Of a stretch of DNA of 64,000 bases, positions 1-8,611 are shown piece by piece. The stretch spans positions 682,001-746,000 of the forward strand of contig NZ_JAFNPF010000001.1 of assembly GCF_026535915.1 (NCBI RefSeq), in the 5' to 3' direction. How positions within the stretch are numbered: position 1 is the first letter of the stretch; each line of letters starts with the position of its first letter. The position numbers and the translations under genes were made by a program. The notes beneath the pieces were generated by a model. That model was not told the DNA's origin. It saw nothing but the letters and a program-made list of their open reading frames with translations, and searched no databases. Source of the stretch: Snodgrassella sp945267035 (GTDB lineage: Bacteria; Pseudomonadota; Gammaproteobacteria; Burkholderiales; Neisseriaceae).

Positions 1-1616
1 GCATTCATTTTGGCAATAATGCGAGCAGGTTTACCAGCTTTAGCATGTTCAATCTCACCAGCAATACTGTCCAGCAACATCTTATGTAAAGTAAAAGGGC
101 TTTGGGCAATTTTATGCAGATTATTTGGCTGACCTAAGCCGGTGATTTCCATAAAGACGGTATTAACATCGTCAGTTATATCTGCATCGCTGGTCATCAA
201 TCCCAGATCTGTATAAATGCGGCTGGTTCCCTGATGGTAGTTACCTGTGCTGATGTGGGCATAGCGTTTTAGCTTACCTTGCTCTCGTCGTACAATCAAT
301 GCCATTTTGGCGTGGATTTTGTAACCAAATACCCCGTATACCACGTGCGCGCCAACTGCTTCAAGCTGGCTGGCCCAGTTTAAATTGGTTTCCTCATCAA
401 ACCGCGCCATCAATTCAACGACTACAGTCACTTGTTTACCAGCCAGAGCGGCTTTCATCAGCGCTTTTACCAGATCAGAGTTGCTGCCAGTTCGATATAT
501 GGTCATTTTAATGGCGATAACTTCTGGATCCTCTGCTGCTTGTTGAATTAAGCGTACCGTTGGTTCAAACGACTGATAAGGATGATATAAAAGCACATCT
601 TCTTGTTGTATAACATCAAATAAATTATGGTTTTTACTTAAGGCAGTTGGTATTCCAGGGGTAAATTGTTTAAATTTTAGATCTTTACGATCAATCATGT
701 CTGGCACAGCCATTAAGCGAACCAAATTAACAGGTCCATTTACGCGATATAGCGCATCCGGACTCAGATGAAATTGGCTAAGCAGAAACTGATAAACATG
801 CTCTGGACAATTATCAGCCACTTCCAATCTGACCCCATCGCCATATTGTCTGTCCTGCAATTCGCCGGCAATGGCAACGCCCAGATTTTCCAGATCCTCA
901 TCTACGCTTAATTCACTATCGCGGGTCAAGCGAAATTGATAACAACCTTTGACGTTCATACCAGTGAACAGGGTATGCACATGCGCATGCAATATCGATG
1001 ACAGGAACACAAAACCATCGTGACCATCGCAAATATCCTTTGGCATCTTCAAAACGCGTGGCAGAATGCGCGGTGCTTGCACGATTGCCATGCCACCGCT
1101 GCGACCGAAAGCGTCTTTGCCTTCTAATTCAACGGCGAAGTTCAATGATTTATTCAGTAAGCGCGGGAATGGGTGAGAAGGATCAAGTCCGATCGGCGTC
1201 AGAATTGGCAATAATTCATTGTTGAAATATTGTGCCACCCATTGTTGTTGTTGAGTATTCCAAGAACTGCGCGGATAAAAAGAAATTCCTTCATGGCGTA
1301 GTGCTGGAATCAATACATCGTTGAATATTCGATATTGTTCAGCAATCAAGGAATGTGCTTCACGGGTGACATTGGCGATAACTGTATCCGGTACTTCGCC
1401 ATTTGCTAAAGGAATCAATGGAAAACGTTGTCTGGTACGTCGCAACCATGCCATACGAACTTCAAAAAATTCATCCAGATTGGAAGATACGATACATAAA
1501 AAACGAAGACGTTCTAGCAGGGGAATTTGTTCATCCTGAGCTTGCGCCAAAACACGGCGATTGAAAGCCAGTAGACTGAGTTCCCGACAAAGTAAGCGTG
1601 ATTGCGGTTCGGACAT
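1..1616 (-). CDS. ppk: Polyphosphate kinase 1 (3' end outside window)
   Basis: The enzyme reversibly makes inorganic polyphosphate from ATP. The reading frame starts at the ATG at 1616-1614 and runs open for about 538 codons to the left edge, against roughly 690 for the family, so the C-terminus is missing. The N-terminus carries the typical ELSLLAFNRRVLAQAQD stretch. Near positions 240-330 the frame encodes FGYKIHAKM, holding the active-site histidine region, and RYAHISTGNYHQ. At the window edge it encodes GKPARIIAKMNA. All are PPK1 signatures. No frameshift was seen. A 96-base gap separates it from the acyltransferase on the same strand. Confidence 0.95.
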   Translation of the reverse strand, partial: MSEPQSRLLCRELSLLAFNRRVLAQAQDEQIPLLERLRFLCIVSSNLDEFFEVRMAWLRRTRQRFPLIPLANGEVPDTVIANVTREAHSLIAEQYRIFNDVLIPALRHEGISFYPRSSWNTQQQQWVAQYFNNELLPILTPIGLDPSHPFPRLLNKSLNFAVELEGKDAFGRSGGMAIVQAPRILPRVLKMPKDICDGHDGFVFLSSILHAHVHTLFTGMNVKGCYQFRLTRDSELSVDEDLENLGVAIAGELQDRQYGDGVRLEVADNCPEHVYQFLLSQFHLSPDALYRVNGPVNLVRLMAVPDMIDRKDLKFKQFTPGIPTALSKNHNLFDVIQQEDVLLYHPYQSFEPTVRLIQQAAEDPEVIAIKMTIYRTGSNSDLVKALMKAALAGKQVTVVVELMARFDEETNLNWASQLEAVGAHVVYGVFGYKIHAKMALIVRREQGKLKRYAHISTGNYHQGTSRIYTDLGLMTSDADITDDVNTVFMEITGLGQPNNLHKIAQSPFTLHKMLLDSIAGEIEHAKAGKPARIIAKMN

Positions 1617-1712
1617 AATAAATACCTTTGACTGTTTTGGTATGTCAGATTTGGTCAGTTAATTTTAAGGGTACTAACCTTGTCACTATTCTGGCTGGCG
1701 GTCAAGACTTAT

Positions 1713-2252
1713 TCACAATGAATTCAACCATGGATTATGGATATACTGACCAGGATGGTTAAAATTCAAAACTTTAGCATAATTTCCCGCCGCCGTGGCA
1801 TTGGTGGGAATATCCTTGGTTACAACGCTGCCAGCGCCAATAGTGACATTATCGCCAATACAAACATTTTCGATAACATTACAATTTGGACCAATATAAA
1901 CGTGATTACCTATTTTTGCAGCATTGCCTAAATTGGCTCCAATGACCGTATAAGGGGATAAATTGACATTGTTCCCTAGCTGCGCTGTGCGGTTGATAAT
2001 CAGCGGTCCGCCATGACCAATATACAAACCATAACCGATTTGGGTACGAGGGCTTATCATAATGCCGCTTAGCCGTTTTTGCCACATATACATAGGTAAT
2101 GCTAAATAATGCCACCTGCTTTTTGCGGCGGCTAAACGTAGCCAGAAGGTAAAGCGAAATCCGCGGTTAAACAAATACTGTTTAACAAAAGCCTTAAAAC
2201 AGGTTCGCCCACAGTAGCGGAATAAATCACTTTTAATAAGCTCAATAACCAT
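1713..2252 (-). CDS. Serine O-acetyltransferase-like hexapeptide acyltransferase
   Basis: This 179-residue protein has an alpha-helical N-terminal third (FRFTFWLRLA) followed by left-handed beta-helix hexapeptide repeats, for example IGYGLYIGHGGPLII, IGNHVYIGPNCNVIE and IGDNVTIGAGSVVTKDIP. The HGGPL segment is where CysE and WcaB-like acetyltransferases keep their catalytic histidine. It is shorter than full CysE (about 260 residues), so it may acetylate a sugar in a surface glycan and not serine. Its neighbours ppk and yggX give no pathway clue. Family assignment is firm; substrate is unknown. Confidence 0.8.
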   Translation of the reverse strand: MVIELIKSDLFRYCGRTCFKAFVKQYLFNRGFRFTFWLRLAAAKSRWHYLALPMYMWQKRLSGIMISPRTQIGYGLYIGHGGPLIINRTAQLGNNVNLSPYTVIGANLGNAAKIGNHVYIGPNCNVIENVCIGDNVTIGAGSVVTKDIPTNATAAGNYAKVLNFNHPGQYIHNPWLNSL

Positions 2253-2283
2253 ATAATCTCAAATTGCTCAATACCTGTGCAAA

Positions 2284-2314
2284 GGGCTGTCCTGATGAAT
2301 AACAGAACAGCCCC
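2284..2314 (-). terminator. Hairpin terminator downstream of yggX
   Basis: Read on the minus strand, GGGCTGTTCTG pairs with CAGGACAGCCC (one mismatch) across an 8-base loop and is followed by TTT. It begins six bases after the yggX stop. The T tract is short, so efficiency may be modest. Confidence 0.6.
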
Positions 2315-2319
2315 ATTAT

Positions 2320-2592
2320 TTAATTTTCTTGAGGAGTGTAACCACTGATTTGGTCGGCACCCTCACCAAAGAAATAATTTTCCATTTGCTGACTAATATA
2401 TTCTCGTGCTCTCGGGTCAGCAAGACTAAGACGATTTTCATTAATAATCATGGTTTGATAACGTAACCAACCATCCCATGCTTCCTGTGATACATTATCA
2501 TAAATGCGTTTACCTAATTCATTTGGTAATGGAGGAAATTTCATTCCGGGTGCTTCTTTACCCAGTTTGATGCAATGAACCATGTGAGTCAT
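2320..2592 (-). CDS. yggX: Fe(II)-trafficking / oxidative damage protection protein YggX
   Basis: This small cytosolic protein of 90 residues helps protect iron-sulfur clusters from oxidation. It matches the family over its whole length: MVHCIKLGKEAPGM with the conserved cysteine near the start, then PFPPLP-like, GKRIYDNVSQEAW and WQTMIINENRL-like motifs. The start at 2592 is preceded by AAGGAAG at about five bases spacing, which favours it over the ATG three codons later. In other bacteria it usually follows mutY; here it stands alone. Confidence 0.93.
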   Translation of the reverse strand: MTHMVHCIKLGKEAPGMKFPPLPNELGKRIYDNVSQEAWDGWLRYQTMIINENRLSLADPRAREYISQQMENYFFGEGADQISGYTPQEN

Positions 2593-3071
2593 ATCGCTTC
2601 CTTACTGCAATACAGAAAAAAAAGATTGTAAAAGATTTTACCGCTTTTGCGGCAATTTAGAGTAGGGGAATTACCAAGAATCGTTTTTTTAAACAAAAAA
2701 CAGTAGTTATATTCAAAAGGATTTGAACACCAGCAACTACTCAAGATTGAGAAAATTATTACCGCCATGCAGTTAAAAAAGCAAAGCACAGAGAAAATAT
2801 AATCAATTTTTGACTATATTTGCGGTATTAAGCAGGCAGATAGTTTAATTTTTGCCACCTTTTGCGATAAAAAAGGCAGATGTGCCTACTGATAAAGCAA
2901 TTAATCGCAGCGATGTCGTGATGAAAAAATTGATACAAACAAGCGAAAGTTATTTAACCCTGCGATTGCAGAAGACAATTACCAAAAAACATCAAGTAAG
3001 ATTAAAAATTGATCGTCTACCGATTTTAACCACTTATGAAGCTTAAAGGGATATAACCAACATCACTCAAT
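2593..3071. other. Intergenic stretch, no supported gene
   Basis: About 480 AT-rich bases lie between yggX and the zinc-ribbon gene, which are both on the minus strand. A 64-codon plus-strand frame begins at a TTG at 2852 but has no ribosome binding site or recognisable family, so it was not called. The yggX promoter should lie in the left part. Confidence 0.5.
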
Positions 3072-3860
3072 TTATCTTACTGACATCAGATAAAATAACT
3101 GCATGATCAAAACCGTTAAGGCAACTATAGAAGCTAGAGTCCAGTTAAACTCTTTTGAAAGTTTATCCTGTTGATGGTGCAGAAATTCCGTTTTAGCATG
3201 AATCGCATCGGTTTTTTCAATAGCATCATTCAGTAATAAAGGAACATCTGCTTGACGTTGTGATTCACCTGGTAATAACGTAAAAACCAGATTATTTAGA
3301 TTACCGATATTGCCATTCATTTCAATATTAGTGGCACCGTTTTCCGGTAAATGAATCGGTGTATTGTTGCTCTGAGGAGTATTCACCAAAGAAGCGGTGG
3401 AATTCATATCCATTGTTGTTGGCAGATCAACCTGATTCATGGTTTGAGTTTGAGCTGCATTCGGCATAGGAATTTCGATTCTTCTGCTTGATGGATTAAG
3501 CAACGTATTCAAATTCGGACATTTATCGGTGGTAGCTTTATTGGGTGAGGACACGGTATGATTTGCATGATCATTCGATTTTATTGAATGACGTTTACCT
3601 GGTGTAGTCTGATTCATACTCAAGGCATTAGATAGCATATCCATGACCTCAGCAGCATTTGGAACAGAATTAGGCTGAGAAGATCCATTTTCGCTAGTTG
3701 AATTTTGATTGGCTGTTTTATTACTATTAGCCTTAGAGACCACAGTAAACTGATGCTGACACTGTCGGCATTCAACACGGCTCCCACTGCTGGGAGCTGG
3801 GGAAGTAACAGAATTTTCCATGCGGCATTTAGGACAGATCACAGTAATCATCTTAGTCAT
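3072..3860 (-). CDS. Zinc-ribbon protein with C-terminal membrane anchor
   Basis: This 262-residue protein opens with a CPKC...CRQC zinc ribbon (Cys 9, 12, 31, 34) of the MJ0042 finger type seen in proteobacterial DUF3426-like proteins. A long low-complexity middle rich in Asn, Ser, Thr and Pro follows. The C-terminus has one hydrophobic helix (about residues 240-260, LASIVALTVLIMQLFYLM). That suggests a tail-anchored inner-membrane protein with a cytoplasmic zinc domain. It lies downstream of prmA, as similar proteins do in Neisseria. Its function is unknown. The start has no strong ribosome binding site. Confidence 0.7.
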   Translation of the reverse strand: MTKMITVICPKCRMENSVTSPAPSSGSRVECRQCQHQFTVVSKANSNKTANQNSTSENGSSQPNSVPNAAEVMDMLSNALSMNQTTPGKRHSIKSNDHANHTVSSPNKATTDKCPNLNTLLNPSSRRIEIPMPNAAQTQTMNQVDLPTTMDMNSTASLVNTPQSNNTPIHLPENGATNIEMNGNIGNLNNLVFTLLPGESQRQADVPLLLNDAIEKTDAIHAKTEFLHHQQDKLSKEFNWTLASIVALTVLIMQLFYLMSVR

Positions 3861-3896
3861 AGTTATTTACAGCTATTTCATAATTAAATAAAGTGC

Positions 3897-3940
3897 TGAA
3901 TCTGTTCTGTTTCATTTTTCATAAATACAGAACAGCATTC
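3897..3940 (-). terminator. Inverted repeat between prmA and zinc-ribbon gene
   Basis: CTGTTCTGT (3902-3910) pairs perfectly with ACAGAACAG (3927-3935), and flanking TGAAT/ATTCA extends the stem past a two-base bulge. It lies 44 bases after the prmA stop on the minus strand. There is no clear T run, so it may be a weak terminator or a structural element. Confidence 0.4.
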
Positions 3941-3983
3941 AATTTATCTTCAAAACATCATTAGTACCAAACTCATAATTAGA

Positions 3984-4880
3984 TTATGCCTTCTTAGTAC
4001 CACTTATGCATACCCATCCATCATCTATCTTTGGTTGATTTAAGTCAAACCATTGAGCATAAATACTGCTCAGTTCCTCAGTTTGTTCAGCTAAAATTCC
4101 GGACAATACAATCTGGCCACCAGTTCGAGTGCGTTCGGCCAGCATTTGCGCCAACAAGCGTAACGGATTGGCGAGAATATTTGCCACAACAATATCATAC
4201 TGCTCATTTTCAGGCAGATCATCAGGTAGAAAAAACTGGGCTTCAACCTGATTATTAAGTGCATTATCCTGACTGGCACGGATAGCTTGACGGTCAATAT
4301 CGACTCCAGTTGCACTTTGTGCACCAAGTTTTAATGCAGCTATCGTAAGAATGCCCGATCCGCAACCATAGTCAAGAATTTTTTCACCCCCATGGATATT
4401 TTGATCCAACCATTGTAAACATAAATGAGTAGTTGGATGGCTACCGGTTCCGAAAGCCAAACCGGGATCTAATTGCAAATTGATAATATCAGATGCATTG
4501 GGTATAGAGTGCCAGGATGGAGTAATCCACAACCTGTCTGATATCTGTATCGGTTCAAACTGTGATTGTGTAAGTCGTACCCAATCTTGTTCCTGAACAG
4601 TTTCCAGACAATATGAAGGTACAGCAATCGTACAGGCTTGTGCAGCCTCCTTGACAATCAAATCAATATCACTATTTTGATCAAATAATGCCACAATGTT
4701 GCTTTGTTGCCATACTTCCTCAGTAGGCATATCGGGTTCACCAAAAATGGGTTGCTCATTTTCCTGGCCGGCATTGGCGTCTTCAATGGCTGTACTGAGT
4801 GCACCGTGCTCAATCAGCGCATCGGATAAAACATCCACCTGATCTTGTGGTACCGTTATGACAACTTGTTGGTAATGCAT
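3984..4880 (-). CDS. prmA: Ribosomal protein L11 methyltransferase
   Basis: PrmA is a SAM-dependent enzyme that methylates lysines and the N-terminus of ribosomal protein L11. The C-terminal half holds the class I methyltransferase core: DPGLAFGTGSHPTT, then the SAM-binding ILDYGCGSGILTIAALKLGA, then VVANILANPL with the NxLxxPL-like catalytic loop. The N-terminal domain with ALIEHGALSTAIEDA matches Neisseria PrmA. The open frame extends to a GTG at 4895, but the start MHYQQVVITV at 4880 agrees with the family and is preferred, giving 298 residues. A minus-strand terminator just upstream suggests prmA can be transcribed separately from accC. Confidence 0.94.
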   Translation of the reverse strand: MHYQQVVITVPQDQVDVLSDALIEHGALSTAIEDANAGQENEQPIFGEPDMPTEEVWQQSNIVALFDQNSDIDLIVKEAAQACTIAVPSYCLETVQEQDWVRLTQSQFEPIQISDRLWITPSWHSIPNASDIINLQLDPGLAFGTGSHPTTHLCLQWLDQNIHGGEKILDYGCGSGILTIAALKLGAQSATGVDIDRQAIRASQDNALNNQVEAQFFLPDDLPENEQYDIVVANILANPLRLLAQMLAERTRTGGQIVLSGILAEQTEELSSIYAQWFDLNQPKIDDGWVCISGTKKA

Positions 4881-4912
4881 AATTTTTTTTAACACCGTAA
4901 TAATATGTTTTT

Positions 4913-4945
4913 AGAAAAAACTTAAGGCAGCCACTGCGGCTGCCT
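4913..4945 (-). terminator. Intrinsic terminator after accC
   Basis: On the minus strand AGGCAGCC and GGCTGCCT form a perfect 8-bp stem with a GCAGT loop, followed by TAAG and TTTTTT. It lies 35 bases after the accC stop. One arm contains a DNA-uptake-sequence-like 12-mer (see findings). Confidence 0.8.
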
Positions 4946-4979
4946 GAATAATAAAGGCGCAATGTATGCCTATTGTAAA

Positions 4980-6338
4980 TTATTTTTGCTCATCTTTGTG
5001 TTTTTGTAACCATTGCTCAAGATAATGAATACTTTCTCCACCTTTAATGAAGCCTGCATCCATGAAAATATCACGATGCAAATTGGTATTGGTTTTAATA
5101 CCAGTAATCGCCAATTCATTTAAAGCGACACGCATTTTAGCAATGGCTTCAGCGCGATCGCGTCCTAAAGTGCACACTTTGCCTATCATACTGTCATAAT
5201 AAGGTGGAACGGTATAACCCTGATAGATGTGACTATCGATCCGTACACCATTACCACCAGGTTGATGGCAACTAGCGATCAAACCAGGACTGGGTACGAA
5301 AGTATAGGGATCTTCAGCATTGATGCGACATTCAAACGCATGTCCCTGAATGTGAATATCTTTTTGGCTGTAGGATAGCGGTAATCCAGAAGCAACGCGG
5401 ATTTGTTCTTGGACAATATCCACCCCAGTGATCAATTCAGTGATGGCGTGTTCAACCTGAACACGGGTATTCATCTCAATAAAAAAGAATTCTCCATCTT
5501 CATACAGAAATTCAAAAGTGCCTGCACCACGATAATTAATACGTTTACAGGCCGCAACACATGCTTCGCCAATCTTTTTGCGTTCTTTTTCGCTGATAAA
5601 TGGGGCAGGTGCTTCTTCAATGACTTTCTGATGTCGACGCTGCATAGAGCAGTCACGTTCTCCTAAATAGATAGCATTGCCATGCTCATCACATAATACC
5701 TGAACTTCAATATGACGAGGTTTTTGCAGATAGCGTTCCATATACACTTCTGGATTGCCAAATGCCGCACCTGCTTCAGTTCGGGTCATTTCTACCGCAT
5801 TGAGCAGATCTTCTGCTCTTTCCACTACCCGCATACCACGACCACCACCGCCACCAGAAGCCTTGATGATAACCGGATAGCCAACTTCTGCACCAATGCG
5901 CTGAATTTCGGTTGGGTCTTCAGGTAAAGCACCATCAGAACCAGGAACGCATGGCACTCCTGCCGCTTTCATCGCTGCCTTAGCTGAAACCTTGTCACCC
6001 ATCTGCCGAATAGTTTCCGGTCGGGGACCGATAAAAACAAATCCGGATTCTTCTACTTTTTCTGCAAAATCATCATTTTCCGCCAAAAAACCATAACCTG
6101 GGTGTATGGCATCTGCATCAGTTACTTCGGCAGCAGAGATCAGTGCCGGAATATTCAGATAACTAAGCGCAGAGCTGGCCGGTCCAATACAGACAGATTC
6201 GTTTGCCAGTTTAACATGCAACGCTTCACTGTCTGCTTCTGAATGAACCGCAACTGTTGCAATACCCATTTCATGACAGGCACGCAGAATACGTAAGGCA
6301 ATTTCGCCACGATTGGCTATAAGAACTTTTTTAAGCAT
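4980..6338 (-). CDS. accC: Biotin carboxylase subunit of acetyl-CoA carboxylase
   Basis: AccC carboxylates biotin on AccB with ATP and bicarbonate, the first half-reaction of fatty acid synthesis. The 452-residue protein is full length. It has the N-terminal KVLIANRGEIALRILRA, the glycine-rich ATP-grasp loop KASGGGGGRGMRVV, the ERDCSMQRRHQKVIEE segment and the catalytic EMNTRVQVEHAITE. It lies 46 bases after accB on the same strand, in the common aroQ-accB-accC order. Confidence 0.98.
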   Translation of the reverse strand: MLKKVLIANRGEIALRILRACHEMGIATVAVHSEADSEALHVKLANESVCIGPASSALSYLNIPALISAAEVTDADAIHPGYGFLAENDDFAEKVEESGFVFIGPRPETIRQMGDKVSAKAAMKAAGVPCVPGSDGALPEDPTEIQRIGAEVGYPVIIKASGGGGGRGMRVVERAEDLLNAVEMTRTEAGAAFGNPEVYMERYLQKPRHIEVQVLCDEHGNAIYLGERDCSMQRRHQKVIEEAPAPFISEKERKKIGEACVAACKRINYRGAGTFEFLYEDGEFFFIEMNTRVQVEHAITELITGVDIVQEQIRVASGLPLSYSQKDIHIQGHAFECRINAEDPYTFVPSPGLIASCHQPGGNGVRIDSHIYQGYTVPPYYDSMIGKVCTLGRDRAEAIAKMRVALNELAITGIKTNTNLHRDIFMDAGFIKGGESIHYLEQWLQKHKDEQK

Positions 6339-6384
6339 AGAGCAATACCTTTAAAAAATCGGGAAATAAAAGAGGTACTGCCCG

Positions 6385-6849
6385 TTACTCAATAATAAAC
6401 AATGGTTCGCCATATTCAACTGGCTGACCATTGGAAACCAGAATTTCTTTCACCACACCGCTGGTGTCCGCTTCAATTTCATTCATCAGCTTCATGGCTT
6501 CGATAATGCATAAAGTATCCCCAGCGTTAACAGTCTGACCCACTTCGACAAATGGGGCAGAAGTAGGGCTGGCAGCACGGTAAAAAGTTCCGACCATAGG
6601 CGATTTGAATGCTTTATCCAAATTCAGGCTAGGAGTGGCTTGAGCTGGTTCAGCAGTGTCAGCAACGGCAGTGTTAGCTGGAGCTGAGGTAACTGCCTGT
6701 TGTTGCATTGGGGCAGAATGAAATACAGGTTGAGCTACCGTCGTGGTACGGGTAATACGTACTTTTTCTTCACCCTCAGTTACTTCAATCTCAGCAATAC
6801 CTGATTCTTCAACCAAATCAATTAATTTTTTTAGTTTGCGTAAATCCAT
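6385..6849 (-). CDS. accB: Biotin carboxyl carrier protein of acetyl-CoA carboxylase
   Basis: AccB carries biotin between AccC and the carboxyltransferase. The start MDLRKLKKLIDLVEESG at 6849 matches the family; the frame is open 12 codons further upstream, but that part is not conserved. The 154-residue protein has an N-terminal interaction helix, an Ala/Thr/Pro-rich linker (about 40-75) and a C-terminal biotinyl domain with the EAMKLMNE motif, lysine 120 being the biotinylation site. It lies 41 bases after aroQ. Confidence 0.97.
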   Translation of the reverse strand: MDLRKLKKLIDLVEESGIAEIEVTEGEEKVRITRTTTVAQPVFHSAPMQQQAVTSAPANTAVADTAEPAQATPSLNLDKAFKSPMVGTFYRAASPTSAPFVEVGQTVNAGDTLCIIEAMKLMNEIEADTSGVVKEILVSNGQPVEYGEPLFIIE

Positions 6850-6890
6850 AATGATGAACCCTTGTGAATATGATCTGACCACCATTGCTC

Positions 6891-7349
6891 TTAGAATGAG
6901 TGGTCATTCTCTTTAATGTATTGTATTGCACGGCACAGTGCGGCTTCGTAGCCATAAACACCTAGTCCGCAAATAACCCCTAACGCGATATCAGACAGAT
7001 AGGAATGATGGCGAAAGGCTTCGCGTGCATGAATATTAGAAATATGTACCTCAATAAAAGGCTTAGCCGCTGCCGACAATGCATCACGAATGGCAATACT
7101 GCTATGCGTAAAGGCACCGGGATTGATGATTATAAAAGCAGTGTTGTCACTCAACGCGCTCTGAATACGATCAATCAGAACATGCTCAGCATTGCTCTGC
7201 AGAGTTTCCAGAGATAAGCCGGCAGCTTGCGAAAGATGTGCTAAATTTTGGTTAATATCAGCCAACGTAGTATGGCCATATATATGCGGTTCGCGCGCGC
7301 CCAGTAAATTAAGATTAGGTCCATTCAGAACCAGAATAGAGGCACTCAT
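6891..7349 (-). CDS. aroQ: Type II 3-dehydroquinate dehydratase
   Basis: AroQ converts 3-dehydroquinate to 3-dehydroshikimate in the shikimate pathway. The 152-residue protein shows LVLNGPNLNLLGAREPHIYG, the active-site INPGAFTHSSIAIRDAL and VEVHISNIHAREAFRHHSY, with the catalytic tyrosine and histidines in place. It is the first gene of the probable aroQ-accB-accC unit. Its promoter shares a 230-base divergent region with queA. Confidence 0.97.
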   Translation of the reverse strand: MSASILVLNGPNLNLLGAREPHIYGHTTLADINQNLAHLSQAAGLSLETLQSNAEHVLIDRIQSALSDNTAFIIINPGAFTHSSIAIRDALSAAAKPFIEVHISNIHAREAFRHHSYLSDIALGVICGLGVYGYEAALCRAIQYIKENDHSF

Positions 7350-7522
7350 ATTTGCTTAGTTAAATCAAATTTCCGTCATTTTTGCCGAAAATGAGCGCAG
7401 ATGTCCAGTAATTTTGTATTTATTTCCCACTTTAAACAAATCAAATATGCATATTTTTCGACTTGTACAGTCGTCAAGATACCATCTATCAAGGCTTTTA
7501 CATTCGTTATACTTTAACTATT

Positions 7523-7549
7523 TTGCACATAGAATAAGCAAGCTATAAT
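7523..7549 (+). promoter_or_regulatory. Possible sigma-70 promoter of queA
   Basis: A perfect TATAAT lies at 7544-7549, 30 bases before the queA ATG. A TTGCAC element at 7523-7528 could be the -35 box, but the 15-base spacer is shorter than the usual 17. Confidence 0.45.
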
Positions 7550-7579
7550 AGATCCTTTTGCCTGAACAGGCACGAAAAC

Positions 7580-8611
7580 ATGCACATTAACGATTTTGAT
7601 TTTAATTTGCCAGCAGAACTGATTGCACAACATCCTCCGGCACAACGTGGCAGCAGCAGATTATTGGTAGCTTTACCGGGTCAGCAAGTGATAGATAGCC
7701 ACTTTAGTCAGTTAGAAGACTTTATTAATGCCGGTGATGTGCTGGTATTTAACAACACACGCGTCATGAAAGCGCGTTTATTTGGACATAAAATCACTGG
7801 TGGACAGATTGAGGCATTAATCGAACGGGTCATAGATGAACATACTGCGTTAGCACATATCCGTTCTTCCAAATCACCTAAACCTGGGGCGAAACTCATT
7901 TTTGAAGGCAATATTCAGGCAGAAATGCTGCAACGCCAGGGAGAATTGTTTATATTGCGATTCAACCATACCGAAACAGTTTGGTCATTATTAGAGGCAC
8001 ATGGGCACTTACCTTTGCCTCCGTATATTACTCGTGGTGCAGATGATCATGATGACGAACGGTATCAAACAGTGTATGCCAAATATCAAGGTGCCGTTGC
8101 TGCACCCACTGCTGGCTTACATTTTACCGAATCCATTCTGCAACGATTGCGCGATAAAGGTGCTCATCTCACCGAAGTCACATTGCATGTGGGCGCAGGC
8201 ACCTTTCAGCCTGTACGGGTTGAAAATATAGCACAACACCATATGCACAGTGAGTGGTATGAAGTCAGTGAGCAAGTTGTGGCCGAAATTGCGGCTGCTA
8301 AGGCACGAGGCAACAAAGTTTGGGCGATAGGCACCACCGCGGTGCGCGCATTAGAGTCTGCCGCGCGTAGCGGGCAACTGCAAGCTGGGCAAGGTGACAC
8401 CAATATATTCATTACCCCAGGTTATCAGTTTAAAGTTGTCGATCAAATGATCACCAATTTTCATTTACCCAAATCAACACTGTTGATGCTGGTTAGTGCT
8501 TTTAGAGGTTATCAAGATATCCGTGAGCTTTACCAACATGCGGTTGCCCAAAAATATCGTTTTTTCAGTTATGGCGATGCCATGTTGCTAGGAAAAAACA
8601 CCGGCGGTTAA
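7580..8611 (+). CDS. queA: S-adenosylmethionine:tRNA ribosyltransferase-isomerase
   Basis: QueA transfers and isomerises the ribosyl part of SAM onto preQ1 in tRNA, giving epoxyqueuosine. The 343-residue protein is full length and carries the N-terminal DFNLPAELIAQHPPAQRGSSRLL, DVLVFNNTRVMKARL, GAVAAPTAGLHFT, HVGAGTFQPVR and the C-terminal MITNFHLPKSTLLMLVSAF signatures. It is divergent from aroQ and followed by a long gene-free stretch. Confidence 0.97.
   Translation: MHINDFDFNLPAELIAQHPPAQRGSSRLLVALPGQQVIDSHFSQLEDFINAGDVLVFNNTRVMKARLFGHKITGGQIEALIERVIDEHTALAHIRSSKSPKPGAKLIFEGNIQAEMLQRQGELFILRFNHTETVWSLLEAHGHLPLPPYITRGADDHDDERYQTVYAKYQGAVAAPTAGLHFTESILQRLRDKGAHLTEVTLHVGAGTFQPVRVENIAQHHMHSEWYEVSEQVVAEIAAAKARGNKVWAIGTTAVRALESAARSGQLQAGQGDTNIFITPGYQFKVVDQMITNFHLPKSTLLMLVSAFRGYQDIRELYQHAVAQKYRFFSYGDAMLLGKNTGG

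Noticed and set aside
2852..3046. 64-codon plus-strand frame before the zinc-ribbon gene
   Set aside because: It starts at a TTG with no ribosome binding site, no family resemblance, and lies in an AT-rich promoter region.
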